Source: CAZGSG01 sp964528095 (GTDB lineage: Bacteria; Bacteroidota; Bacteroidia; Chitinophagales; Chitinophagaceae). From it: a stretch of DNA of 14,798 bases. The stretch is from contig CAZGSG010000136.1 of NCBI GenBank assembly GCA_964528095.1, forward strand, positions 1-14,798, read 5' to 3'. The notes beneath the pieces are model-generated. The model made no database searches and had not been told where the DNA came from. It was given only the letters and a program-made list of their open reading frames with translations. Made by a program: the position numbers and the translations under genes. Numbering within the stretch: position 1 is the stretch's first letter; each line of letters starts with the position of its first letter. Shown here piece by piece: positions 1 to 8,343 of the stretch.

Positions 1-879
1 AATATCAACTACGATTATCTCTACAATTATTTCTTTGAACCCGAAAAAATAAAAGGCATCGACTACAAGCCGAGTAATGAGGCGGAGATGCTGGCAAGGC
101 TGGCGGCTTACCGAAACAAATACAAAGCACCGGCAATGGACGCGAAGGCTCCTACGAAATTGCCCGCCAATGTTCTATTGTATGATAATTTTTCAGCAAC
201 CGCTGCGGGTACAATGCCGGCTGGCTGGTATGCCCGAACCTTTGGCAAGAAGGCGGCTGTAGTAAACATTGTTGATCAAAAAGGCAAGTGGTTGAGATTA
301 GGTATAAATAATCCCGTGCTGCCGCTTACATTGCCCAGGCCGCTGCCCGCGAACTTTACGTTGCAGTTTGACGTGGTCACGGATAAAAGCTTTAGCGGGT
401 ATACCGGCGGCGCCATCAACCTGCGTTTATCTACCGCGTTGCTGGCACCGAATGGTGATGAAGAGTTACCACCCGACAGGCAAACCATCGATATAAAAAT
501 AGTGTCCGGTAATGACGCGAACCTGCAGGCCGCCTCTAATTACCGCGGCGTGCTGCAGGCCGAAATTCATAATACAAAAGGCAATAACAGGGATAATGGT
601 AAAGAAGGTCTTTACTTCAGTTCCTCTTTAACGCAGTTCACGGATAAAAAAACGATAGTGCACATTACTGTGCAAATGAAAGAAGGGGAATGTCGTCTTT
701 CTGTAAATGATCAACCCATTGGCGAGTCGGCTACATTTAAAATGGCCTTTGGAAAAGACTGTATCCAGTGCGGTGTGCCGGCAACAACGCGCTTCAATAC
801 TATTTACTGGAGAAATGTAACGGATGATAGCGATAATGTGAATGTGTATATCAGCAATATCCAACTCATGAAAGATTAA
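1..879 (+). CDS. C-terminal part of a beta-sandwich (concanavalin-like) protein, 5' end missing
   Basis: The reading frame is open from base 1 to the stop at 877-879, so this is the 3' end of a longer gene and the ATG at 88 is internal. The visible 292 codons start with a short charged, Tyr-rich segment (NYDYLYNYFFEPEKIKGIDY), then an Ala/Lys/Pro-rich linker. After that comes a domain of roughly 220 residues beginning LLYDNFSATAAGTMPAGWYA. The pattern 'DNF..G..P.GW', a later 'NFTLQFDV' strand and a closing 'NVYISNIQLM' strand resemble LamG/concanavalin-type beta-sandwich domains, which Bacteroidota often attach to OmpA-like envelope proteins. That family link is from memory of the pattern, and the fold is inferred. 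Ligand and function are unknown. The stop lies 16 bases before the next start, so the two genes are probably co-transcribed. Confidence 0.75.
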   Translation, partial: NINYDYLYNYFFEPEKIKGIDYKPSNEAEMLARLAAYRNKYKAPAMDAKAPTKLPANVLLYDNFSATAAGTMPAGWYARTFGKKAAVVNIVDQKGKWLRLGINNPVLPLTLPRPLPANFTLQFDVVTDKSFSGYTGGAINLRLSTALLAPNGDEELPPDRQTIDIKIVSGNDANLQAASNYRGVLQAEIHNTKGNNRDNGKEGLYFSSSLTQFTDKKTIVHITVQMKEGECRLSVNDQPIGESATFKMAFGKDCIQCGVPATTRFNTIYWRNVTDDSDNVNVYISNIQLMKD

Positions 880-895
880 AATGTATGAAAAAGGT

Positions 896-2254
896 ATGAA
901 AATAATTATTCTTCTTTCGGCAATGGTACTGCTGGCAGCGATTTCCATTGCCCAGCCAAGGGTCTTTGATGTTCTCCGGTTCACCCCACCAAAAGGCTGG
1001 AAACAGGAGGCAAAAAAGAATATGCTTATCTATTCAAGCATTAATAACAAAACAAAAACCTGGTGCCAGCTTTTATTCATAACGGCAAAGGCAGGCACGG
1101 GTAATATAGATACCGACCTGGATAGTGAATGGGCCGAACTGGTAGTAAAATCCTATAATGTAAAGGACAGCGCCATTGCTAACGAAACATGGCAGCTCGA
1201 TGGATGGAATGTAAAGAACAGGAGAGGGGGTTTTGTATTTGAAGGCAGGCCGGTTGATGTGTTGCTTACTACTTATAGCGGTTATAACCGCTGCGCAAGT
1301 ATCGTCACCTTGTCGAATAGCAATGAATATACGGCAACGATCAGCAATATGCTGCAAACAGTCCGGCTCTTAAAGCCGGACACCGTTAAACCGGTAACAG
1401 GCAATACTATTACAACAAATAAATTCACATTTACCACCACCAATTTTGATGATGGCTGGGCCAGCGTTGAAAACCCCGATTGGGTAGAGACAACAAAGGA
1501 CAATATTAAAGTATTGATACATTATCCCAATAAAGCGACAGATGGGTATAACTCCGTGTTGAAGGCAGGCGATATGAATGCCTGGAACCTGCTGGTTGCC
1601 CCTCACTATGTAAACATCCACAACCTGGAGTATGGTTCTATCCAGAGTTTTCAGTCTGTTACTTTTATTCGCGCCGATGCCACAGAAACAAATTCAGGAA
1701 AGGCTGTGCATGTTGTGCTTTTCAAATTGCACGATTATCAATCAACCGGGCGTTATCTTGAATTCGTTACGCCGACCAAAGCTGTTTATGAAGCCGCATT
1801 CGGCGCTTACCATAATACTGAGTTTGGTTGGGATAGAGTAGTGACCATGCAGTACCGCAATAAATTTGCCGTAGCCTCAGCCGACCTGGTTGGTCGCTGG
1901 AGCAGTACAGACTTTGCTTCCTTAAGTTATTATTATGCCGCCACAGGCGGATATGCCGGGAGCACGGCTACCTCACTAGCAGACGAATTTACATTTGTGA
2001 ACGGCACCGATTATGCAAGTGAACACAATGGCGCATCGGGGCAGGTGGGGGCGGCGAAGTTTTCGCAACAGCAATACAAGGGTAAATACAAAGCCAGTAA
2101 CTGGGAACTGCAACTGACAAACCGGTTTAATGGCAAGACAGCTATTTTCGATTGCAGGTTTGAAGCCGTAAAAGGCGGACGTATTTTATTTCTTTCGGAA
2201 AAGAAAGAAGGGGGTGGATCTGCATTGTCCTATTCGCTGGTAAGGCCGTTCTAA
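896..2254 (+). CDS. Secreted three-module protein of unknown function with lipocalin-like C-terminus
   Basis: Predicted 452-residue exported protein. I chose the ATG at 896 over the in-frame ATG at 881 because 896 is preceded by AAAAAGG and starts directly with a signal peptide (MKIIILLSAMVLLAAISIAQ); the longer start would add five charged or polar residues. Three parts are visible. Residues about 25-160 begin with a 'FTPPKGWK' motif. A Thr/Val-rich linker follows, then residues about 178-320 begin with 'TNFDDGWASVENPDWVE', a second copy of the same general kind of opening. Residues about 331-450 begin 'LVGRWSS', have a central 'ADEFTFVNGTDY' and end in beta-rich sequence, recalling lipocalin-like domains. 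No catalytic motif was recognised. It lies 16 bases after the preceding gene, probably in the same transcript, and is followed by a candidate AT-rich terminator. Confidence 0.8.
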   Translation: MKIIILLSAMVLLAAISIAQPRVFDVLRFTPPKGWKQEAKKNMLIYSSINNKTKTWCQLLFITAKAGTGNIDTDLDSEWAELVVKSYNVKDSAIANETWQLDGWNVKNRRGGFVFEGRPVDVLLTTYSGYNRCASIVTLSNSNEYTATISNMLQTVRLLKPDTVKPVTGNTITTNKFTFTTTNFDDGWASVENPDWVETTKDNIKVLIHYPNKATDGYNSVLKAGDMNAWNLLVAPHYVNIHNLEYGSIQSFQSVTFIRADATETNSGKAVHVVLFKLHDYQSTGRYLEFVTPTKAVYEAAFGAYHNTEFGWDRVVTMQYRNKFAVASADLVGRWSSTDFASLSYYYAATGGYAGSTATSLADEFTFVNGTDYASEHNGASGQVGAAKFSQQQYKGKYKASNWELQLTNRFNGKTAIFDCRFEAVKGGRILFLSEKKEGGGSALSYSLVRPF

Positions 2255-2319
2255 AGAAAGGACTTGTTTAATATATTCTGTTGTGCTTAATGCTCCAATT
2301 TTTATTGTTGTCTCCCAAG

Positions 2320-2347
2320 CTTTTTACTAGATAAAAAGTGTTTTTAT
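2320..2347 (+). terminator. Candidate AT-rich terminator after the three-module gene; two overlapping hairpins
   Basis: CTTTTTA at 2320-2326 pairs with TAAAAAG at 2332-2338 around a 5-base loop and is followed by TGTTTTTAT, a hairpin plus T-run about 65 bases after the stop at 2254. The same segment can refold as ATAAAAA (2331-2337) with TTTTTAT (2341-2347). Stem and tail are visible; termination is inferred, and stability is modest because the stem is nearly all A-T. A third perfect inverted repeat, TTTTCAC-GTA-GTGAAAA at 2368-2384, follows and could be an operator or a second weak hairpin. Confidence 0.4.
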
Positions 2348-2390
2348 AAGGTCATGTAGTAGCGGCTTTTTCACGTAGTGAAAATACTCC

Positions 2391-2555
2391 TTAACTCAAC
2401 CCTGTGCAAATAGTTAAATTCTTCCTTCGCTCATTTTCTCTGTTAGCTCCTTTGAAATCCCTATCGAAATACATGAGCTGTAAATTCATTTCGGGAGCCC
2501 ACTGGCTAAGCTGGTCATTTAATAAAGAAATACTCTCGAGATAAGTTCTACTCAT
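2391..2555 (-). CDS. Doubtful small ORF, 54 codons, no recognised family
   Basis: A minus-strand frame runs from an ATG at 2555-2553 to a TAA at 2393-2391. It encodes 54 residues starting MSRTYLESISLLNDQLSQWA and containing a very charged stretch (DRDFKGANRENERRKN). It is preceded by an in-frame stop and has no clear ribosome binding site. The composition looks protein-like, with balanced charges, one Trp and no homopolymers, but an open frame of this length is expected by chance in a 600-base AT-rich spacer. It could be a small gene, a decayed fragment, or noise. A hairpin repeat lies immediately upstream of its start. Confidence 0.2.
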   Translation of the reverse strand: MSRTYLESISLLNDQLSQWAPEMNLQLMYFDRDFKGANRENERRKNLTICTGLS

Positions 2556-2566
2556 AAAAGCATGGA

Positions 2567-2599
2567 GTTATTGTGAGGATGTCTCCAACTCCTCACCGG
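2567..2599 (+). repeat. REP-like hairpin repeat, copy 1
   Basis: A 33-base unit beginning GTTATTGTGAGG and ending CTCACCGG. Its core is a perfect 7-bp stem, GTGAGGA at 2573-2579 with TCCTCAC at 2590-2596, around a 10-base loop containing CTCCAAC. A second copy at 8848-8880 matches 28 of 33 bases. A weaker trace, TTGTGAGG followed by TCTCCAA, is seen at 2743-2760. Unit size, hairpin core and intergenic position resemble REP elements mobilised by RAYT transposases, but no transposase is present here. The REP label is inference. Confidence 0.5.
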
Positions 2600-2809
2600 C
2601 CCCGAAGGGACTGACAAACTTCGGTCATCGGGATGTTTTACCCAGGCCTCCGGTCCCACAACAATATCTAAGATCAGCATACATCTATTGCAGTTAAAAA
2701 AAATGTTGCGGGAAGCTACACAGGCTGGAAATGACAGGGCATTGTGAGGGAACTCTCCAATTACCCAAAAGCCAAAGAAATTTATATCTTGCGCCCGCAA
2801 CAGCTGCCC

Positions 2810-2850
2810 GGTGCCCCAACGGCACCCTAACCAAAACTAAAGTGGGCACC
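2810..2850 (+). promoter_or_regulatory. Leader with two mutually exclusive hairpins before the transglutaminase operon
   Basis: GGTGCC at 2810-2815 can pair perfectly with GGCACC at 2821-2826 (5-base loop). Alternatively the same arm, extended to GGTGCCC (2810-2816), can pair with GGGCACC at 2844-2850. Both pairings are perfect and use the same 5' arm, so they exclude each other. The distal arm ends 13 bases before the ATG at 2864, so that alternative could restrict ribosome access. The base pairing is directly visible; a regulatory role is inference. No recognised riboswitch motif was found. Confidence 0.35.
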
Positions 2851-2863
2851 AGTTTTACTTCGT

Positions 2864-4646
2864 ATGAAAAAAATACTGCTGGCAATTGTGAGTGTAACCG
2901 GCCTCTTACAGGCATTTGCACAAACCCCAGATGCCGAAAACAAGAATGTGGTGATCAGCATGGCAAAACGCGAATTCAGGTTTGTAAAGGGGAATGATGC
3001 CAATCCCGTCCTGATAAAAGAGGAAACCAGCCGCAGCTATTTTTGCACTAGCTACCGCACTGAACTACCTGTCGCGGAGTTTTATAGTGATATGGAAAGG
3101 ATCGATGATGTAGATATACTGGTAGACCAGTCAAAAAAACATGGCATTACCCCGGTTTATGAATTTTACCGTTCAGCAGACATCTTTTATTCCGATGCAC
3201 GGGTTTGTCATTTTTCTCTTCCCCTTGTCAAAAAGGGCTCTACTTCAAAAGTAGTTATACGAAAAACGATTCTCGACCCACATTATTTCACCAGTGTACA
3301 TTTTATGGAATCGGAACCTACTATAGAACAGGAGATAAAGATCTATGTTCCCTCCTNNNNNNNNNNCTCCCCCGGCTTTGCCCCGGTGGAATACACCGCC
3401 CGGCATAGCCTACCACGTGCCACACCTGTTGCTAATGAATCGTTCGGCCGATACAACGAATGGTAATCTCACTTATTTCAATACACTGAAAGATCAGTAT
3501 AACTGGTATCATAAACTGGTGTTGGAAATAGGGAATGATGAAAAACCCATCCGGGAAAAAGCAATAGAAATCTCGAAGGACCTGAGCAGCGAACAGGAAA
3601 AAGTAAAAGCTATATTCCTTTGGGTGCAGGATAATATCCGGTACATCGCGTTTGAAGACGGTATTGCAGGATTCAAACCGGAGAAAGCACAGGAAGTGCT
3701 GAGAAAAAAATACGGCGATTGTAAAGGCATGGCCAACCTCGTAACAGAAATGCTGCGCTCCATTGGACTGGATGCAAGGAAATGCTGGATCGACACGAAA
3801 CATCTTGTGTATAATTATAGCACACCTTCCCTTTCAGTAGATAATCATATGATCTCTGCATGGATGAATGGAGGAAAACCCATGTTTCTCGATGCGACCG
3901 AAAAGTATATCGGCATGGGCGAAGTAGCAGAACGTATACAGGGACGTGAGATACTTATTGAAAACGGAGCTGATTATATTCTTACCAAAGTACCGGTGGC
4001 GAGTTATCTTCAAAACACCAGCTATGAGAAAAGACAATTGTCTATAGATGGACCTAATTTAAAAGGCCATATAGAACAAACCTGGAAGGGAGAGAATAAA
4101 GAATGGTTATTGTCCGGATTAAACAGGGTAAACCAGGAAAAACAGGAGAACGCGTTGACAAGATACCTGTCTGAAGGGAAAAATAATTTTCTCATCAGCT
4201 CGATGAAAGTGACAAACCTTTCCGACTATAATAAAGATCTGAAAGTAGACTACGATATCGTATGGAAAAATGTGCTTACGGAATTCGGGGATGAAACTTA
4301 TCTTGAAATTAATAACCGTCGTAGCCTGGAGAATTTTAAGATCGATACCTCCCTGCGCAAACTGCCTTACTGGTTTTACTTTAAAAACCACCAGGTATTT
4401 GAAACCGAGATCAATCTTCCAGAAGGGAAAAAAGCAGGCACTCTGCCAGCTAATCTTGCCATACAGCGACCTGCCTACAGTTTTTCAGGAGGCTATACCA
4501 TGAACGGGTCCAAACTCAACTACCGCTGCGAGATCATCCTGCACCAATCGGATATTCAGCCTGAGCAGTTTATACAATGGAATAAAGACATTGATCAGCT
4601 TAAGAATTTTTATAACCAGCAGATCGTACTAATAAAAGTAAAATAA
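2864..4646 (+). CDS. Secreted DUF3857/transglutaminase-domain protein with intact triad, split by assembly gap
   Basis: One gene interrupted by ten Ns at 3357-3366. The 5' part (from ATG 2864) encodes a signal peptide, MKKILLAIVSVTGLLQAFAQ, then a domain typical of DUF3857, ending at 'EQEIKIYVPS'. The 3' part continues in another frame with 'PALPRWNTPPGIAYHVPHLL' and a transglutaminase core. Its candidate catalytic Cys is in YGDCKG (codon 3720-3722), His in DNHMIS (3846-3848) and Asp in FLDAT (3891-3893); Cys-His and His-Asp separations are 42 and 15 residues. A beta-rich C-terminal region follows to the TAA at 4644-4646. The frame change at the gap most simply means its length is wrong. From the usual family shape I infer about 30-35 missing residues there. 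A true frameshift is less likely. The substrate is unknown; it probably acts in the periplasm. The next gene starts 10 bases downstream, indicating an operon. Confidence 0.85.
3357..3366. other. Assembly gap (10 Ns) inside the first transglutaminase gene
   Basis: Ten consecutive Ns split the gene. Coding frame before the gap (positions congruent to 2864) and after it (positions congruent to 3345) differ, so ten is not the true spacing unless the gene is frameshifted. This should not be scored as a pseudogene without resequencing. Confidence 0.98.
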
Positions 4647-4656
4647 ACCACCACTA

Positions 4657-6939
4657 ATGAGAGCCATTTTCACCACCCGTATCTTTTTATCTGTTCTTTT
4701 TTTCTGTACATGCCAGCAGGCATTTACCCAGACCAAAGAAGAGATGGAATATCGTAAAGAATCGGATAAGACCAGGAACGAAGTATGGGGATGGGATAAG
4801 CCCGAATTCAAAAACAGGCAGGTACCTGCTGAATACGCCACTGTTTCCAAGGTTGTTATCGCGCATCACACAGAACTCTCGGCCGATAGTAAATCAAAGT
4901 TCGCGGTAACCGGCCTTGGTTTTGGAAGCAAAAAAGAGTCTTCCATCACCGAGATAGTAAGGGAAATGGTAAAAGTAAACGACAAGTCGTCTGTGGATGA
5001 ATATTCGGAAATGAATTTTACCCGCTTTATAAAGCGCAGTGGTTTCCTGACAAAAGCAAAATCTACCACATTCATCGGCGTAAGAGTGATCAAGCCCAAC
5101 CAGACCATCAGAGAGATCAATGCGGATGATATCGTACTCACCCAGGACGAATCGACAGTAAAAAAAGCCAAACTCGCAATACCTGATCTGCAGCCGGGTG
5201 ATATTATCGATTATTTTATAGCCACCGACCAGGTGCTGACCAACGATTTCAGCGATAAGTTTTACAATGTCATTTTATTTGACGAAGCGCCTGTACTTCA
5301 TTATTCTTTTCATGGGCAACTGGGTAAAAAGTTTGCTATCGATTACAGGAGTTATAATGGCGCGCCGGACCTGAAAGTAGCAAAGAACGATGATAATGAT
5401 ATCATCATTGATGTGGAAAAAAAGAATATGCCTGCTTTTGAAACTTCTTTGTGGGTAGCTCCTGCGCTGCAGCTGCCATTGATCCGCATGAGTATTTCCC
5501 TTGGGTATAAGGGTCCGGGCAGAAAGTTCCTGGGAATCAGTAAGCCGGGCGAGGTTAACAAGAATAAAAGCTCGGATGAGATAATAGAAATGCAGTCCCG
5601 AAGCCTGGCAACAGAATTTTATAACGCATTTTATGCAAGAGGTGGTTATAGTGAATTTGCACAAATAGTGACGGCTGCAAAAAAAATGGCAAAACAATCC
5701 GGACTGGACTTTAAGGAAATGAGTGATGAGGACAAGGCCGCGCACCTATTTTATACATTCCGTTTTTCAAAGCTGCTGAATTTTGATATTGAACGGCTTC
5801 AAAGATCCATTCAAAGTGGAGATTATACCTATGATGGACTGGCATTTCTCCTGAATTGTACCTTTAAAGCGGCTGAACTGCAACCCGCGATCCTGGTCAG
5901 TAGTCCACGCACGGGATTTCGGATGAATGAAGTGATGGGCCTGGATGATCTAACCAATACGGCCTTCCTGATGGGGACCAATAAACTATTTTCTATTCAA
6001 TCAGTATATGATATTCCTTTTGCCGCGCCCGAATCGATTGAAGGTGCAAAAACAACCAGTTCGGTGAAACTGAATTCCAGCAAAATGATCATGTCCACTT
6101 CCGCAATGTTTAAATTAGCAGAAGCCGGCCCTGGAATAAAAGTACCTGAATCCACTGCCGGAAAAAACGGGCATATCGAACAACTGATCATGTCCCTGAA
6201 CCCTGATAATAGCAGTCTTGCCGTACAGCGGAAAAGTATTATTAAGGGACACTATAAATATGATCAGCAAAGACAGCTTATCCTTTACGAAGATTATTAT
6301 GAAGCGGAGCGCAAGGCCATGGGTGAAGAAAAGTCACTGCTGGAAGAACTGGAGGATGGCAAAAAGAGCCGCAAATATGTAGATGAGGTAAGGAATGCAT
6401 TTGCAGAAGCCCGGAAAAAACAAAAGGACGCTTTTATCAGCGAAGCCAAAGGCTGGTTTGAACAGGAGGTAAGCGATCTTAAAAACTTTAAGATCGACAA
6501 TTTAGGAGTACGTCATACCTCTCCCGATTTTATTTACAGTTCTTCCTTTAACCTGGAAGGATTGGTAAAGAATGCCGGCAATAACCTGATCCTTGAAATA
6601 GGAAAGATACAGGGACAGCCACTCTCCATAAAACCCGAACAGCGAAAAAGAGATATCGATATCTATATGCCTTATGCCCGCAGCATCGAATACCAGATAG
6701 AGTTGAAAATACCGGAGGGTTATTCGGCAGAAGGCGTAGAGGCATTGAATAAAAACGTTTCTAATGAAACCGGCCTTTTTATTACTGAAGCTACTACGAC
6801 AGGAGATTTGGTGCGCATTAAAGTTAGAAAACAATATCTAAACAGCTATGAGCCTGTAGGCAACTGGGAGAAAATGATCCAGTTCATTGATGCGTCCAAT
6901 GACTGGACAAATGCTAAATTATTATTTAAGAAAAAATAG
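4657..6939 (+). CDS. Secreted DUF3857 protein with apparently inactive transglutaminase-like domain
   Basis: Predicted 760-residue exported protein; the signal peptide is within MRAIFTTRIFLSVLFFCTCQ, with cleavage likely after QAFTQ. A DUF3857-like beta domain follows (about residues 60-280: 'MNFTRFIKR', 'IPDLQPGDIIDYFIATDQV'). Then comes a transglutaminase-like helical core around residues 350-460. Where active relatives carry the GDCKD motif this one reads GDYTYDGLAFLLNCTF (388-403), and no 'NH' histidine or 'LDAT' aspartate is seen downstream, so the triad looks lost. C401 sits inside the following helix rather than at the nucleophile position. A charged, helix-prone stretch lies near residues 545-610, followed by a C-terminal beta domain. 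Catalytic loss is judged by eye without an alignment. It follows the active paralogue by 10 bases, which suggests the two work together, perhaps as an active/non-catalytic pair (inference). Confidence 0.85.
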   Translation: MRAIFTTRIFLSVLFFCTCQQAFTQTKEEMEYRKESDKTRNEVWGWDKPEFKNRQVPAEYATVSKVVIAHHTELSADSKSKFAVTGLGFGSKKESSITEIVREMVKVNDKSSVDEYSEMNFTRFIKRSGFLTKAKSTTFIGVRVIKPNQTIREINADDIVLTQDESTVKKAKLAIPDLQPGDIIDYFIATDQVLTNDFSDKFYNVILFDEAPVLHYSFHGQLGKKFAIDYRSYNGAPDLKVAKNDDNDIIIDVEKKNMPAFETSLWVAPALQLPLIRMSISLGYKGPGRKFLGISKPGEVNKNKSSDEIIEMQSRSLATEFYNAFYARGGYSEFAQIVTAAKKMAKQSGLDFKEMSDEDKAAHLFYTFRFSKLLNFDIERLQRSIQSGDYTYDGLAFLLNCTFKAAELQPAILVSSPRTGFRMNEVMGLDDLTNTAFLMGTNKLFSIQSVYDIPFAAPESIEGAKTTSSVKLNSSKMIMSTSAMFKLAEAGPGIKVPESTAGKNGHIEQLIMSLNPDNSSLAVQRKSIIKGHYKYDQQRQLILYEDYYEAERKAMGEEKSLLEELEDGKKSRKYVDEVRNAFAEARKKQKDAFISEAKGWFEQEVSDLKNFKIDNLGVRHTSPDFIYSSSFNLEGLVKNAGNNLILEIGKIQGQPLSIKPEQRKRDIDIYMPYARSIEYQIELKIPEGYSAEGVEALNKNVSNETGLFITEATTTGDLVRIKVRKQYLNSYEPVGNWEKMIQFIDASNDWTNAKLLFKKK

Positions 6940-6960
6940 GTATCGCGTACCGGTTAAATT

Positions 6961-6985
6961 AAAGGCTTGAAATTTTCAAGCCTTT
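6961..6985. terminator. Bidirectional terminator between convergent genes
   Basis: AAAGGCTTGA at 6961-6970 pairs perfectly with TCAAGCCTTT at 6976-6985 around a 5-base loop; the plus strand continues with TT then ATA, and the minus strand with a T-rich TTTAATTT tail. It sits in the 60-base space between the stop of the plus-strand gene (6939) and the stop of the minus-strand gene (7000), so it can serve both. Confidence 0.85.
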
Positions 6986-6999
6986 TTATATTCACGTAC

Positions 7000-8115
7000 T
7001 TATTTTGGCCTCGCATAAAAATCTTTTATTGAATTCGTATAAACACAATAATCCACCACCGAGTTCCAGAAACTGATCTTACTCAGGTTCTTCGCGCCGA
7101 TTGGCACAAGCATCAGCGAACGTTTGCCCTCCAAACTGAATTTTTTATCCGCGGGCAGCACCCGGTTATCAAGCGCCGTATCAAAATAGTATAGATAATC
7201 GTATACAAAATCGGTATAGCCTGTTTTGGACACATTATCCCGGCTTGCAAGTACAACAGCATCATAGTGCCGGCTCAGGGCCTGCTGAAATTCAACCGCG
7301 TTTAATGGTTTTCCATTTAAGGTTGGCATTACATTGAATTGTCCGTCTACAAAGACCCATTTTTGAAGATCTTTCAGGTATACCTCGGTCACTACATGGC
7401 CCGGAGATCCCTGCCTGGTTTCCGCGTCTTTGGTTTTAAGGTATAATACTCTTGAAGGAAATCCCTCTGCTGTCAGTTGATCACGGAGAACAATGGCATA
7501 GGCAAAACAGGGGAAACGCCCGCCTGCACGCGCTTCGTTGAGAATAGAGATCCCGTCATTTCCTTTTGGAGAATTGCCACCATCATGTTTCCATTGATGA
7601 TGGGTCCAGTTTAGAATAGACAATACTTTTTCCATATCACTACGGTCATTTTTGATGATCCCGCTGACAGGGTATTTATAGCGCAGTGAATCGGAATAGG
7701 GTGTTTTGGCTTTTTCATAAAAAATGTCCAGGTCTTTTCTTTTACTGTCTTCGCCATACGAAACCATGTCCCATACAAAAGGCGTGGCCGTGATCAGGGT
7801 ATGCGCGGGAGCAGCATCTCCGAGTTTCACATAAAATGATTTGGTTTCGCCGGCTTTGATAATAAAACGGATACTGTCCTTATCTGTTCTGAATGCTACA
7901 TCTTCCGTAGCTGAATACAGTTTGAGATTAAGGGTATCGTGCGCGATTTCAGGAGATATACGCCAGCGTCCCTGCTGCCATTGTTTACCTATACTGATAT
8001 CTGCTTTTTCATCTCCCGCTAAAAGAAGTGGCTCATTTTTGTAAAGTTGCTGCGTAGATGCATTCACAGAAAAAAGCCCAAGGATTATGGTGATAGTTAC
8101 AACACGGATTTTCAT
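7000..8115 (-). CDS. Secreted transglutaminase-fold protein, triad intact
   Basis: Predicted 371-residue exported protein, signal peptide MKIRVVTITIILGLFSVNAS then TQ. A beta-rich N-terminal region (about 30-125) is followed by a transglutaminase-like core. The candidate catalytic residues are Cys203 in GGRFPCFAYA, His240 in PGHVVTEVY and Asp257 in WVFVDGQFN. The 37- and 17-residue spacings fit the transglutaminase/papain-like superfamily. The C-terminal region (about 265-371) is not recognised. It lacks a DUF3857 domain, so it is a different subfamily from the two plus-strand neighbours. Relatives may be peptidases, cross-linking enzymes or amidases; the sequence does not say which. It is transcribed convergently toward the operon at 2864-6939 and shares its terminator. 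Confidence 0.85.
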   Translation of the reverse strand: MKIRVVTITIILGLFSVNASTQQLYKNEPLLLAGDEKADISIGKQWQQGRWRISPEIAHDTLNLKLYSATEDVAFRTDKDSIRFIIKAGETKSFYVKLGDAAPAHTLITATPFVWDMVSYGEDSKRKDLDIFYEKAKTPYSDSLRYKYPVSGIIKNDRSDMEKVLSILNWTHHQWKHDGGNSPKGNDGISILNEARAGGRFPCFAYAIVLRDQLTAEGFPSRVLYLKTKDAETRQGSPGHVVTEVYLKDLQKWVFVDGQFNVMPTLNGKPLNAVEFQQALSRHYDAVVLASRDNVSKTGYTDFVYDYLYYFDTALDNRVLPADKKFSLEGKRSLMLVPIGAKNLSKISFWNSVVDYCVYTNSIKDFYARPK

Positions 8116-8343
8116 TCTTATAAATTATCTGTAAAGATATTACTTAGCCGTTACAGATTTGTAATGGCTTACGATTTCCGAAGAAGCTGTTTTGTAGATA
8201 GTAAGAATGACAGGCATTCGGTACAGGAGAAAATGAACCGGGGAAAATTATTAACTTTAGTTTTTAAATTAAACCAGGCGGAGTTCCAGATTGTTCTGCA
8301 AAAAAAATCAACGGACCTGCTCAATCTCGTAAGATATTTATTT
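8116..8343. promoter_or_regulatory. Divergent promoter region
   Basis: This 228-base spacer separates two divergent starts. On the minus strand TATCTTTA (8139-8132) differs by one base from the Bacteroidota -7 consensus TAnnTTTG and would give a leader of about ten bases to the gene starting at 8115. On the plus strand TAACTTTA (8252-8259) is a similar one-mismatch candidate for the gene at 8344. No well-spaced -33 TTTG was found for either, so both are weak. A perfect inverted repeat, TTACA-GATT-TGTAA (8151-8164), lies just upstream of the minus-strand -7 candidate and could be an operator. Confidence 0.3.

Noticed and set aside
3345..3356. ATG at 3345 as start of the second half of the split transglutaminase gene
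   Set aside because: It lies before the N gap in a frame different from the true upstream coding frame; the match across the Ns is accidental.
8047..8343. N-terminal extension of the small secreted protein back to 8047
   Set aside because: It overlaps the 5' end of the divergent gene and the promoter region, and would bury the signal peptide that begins at 8344.
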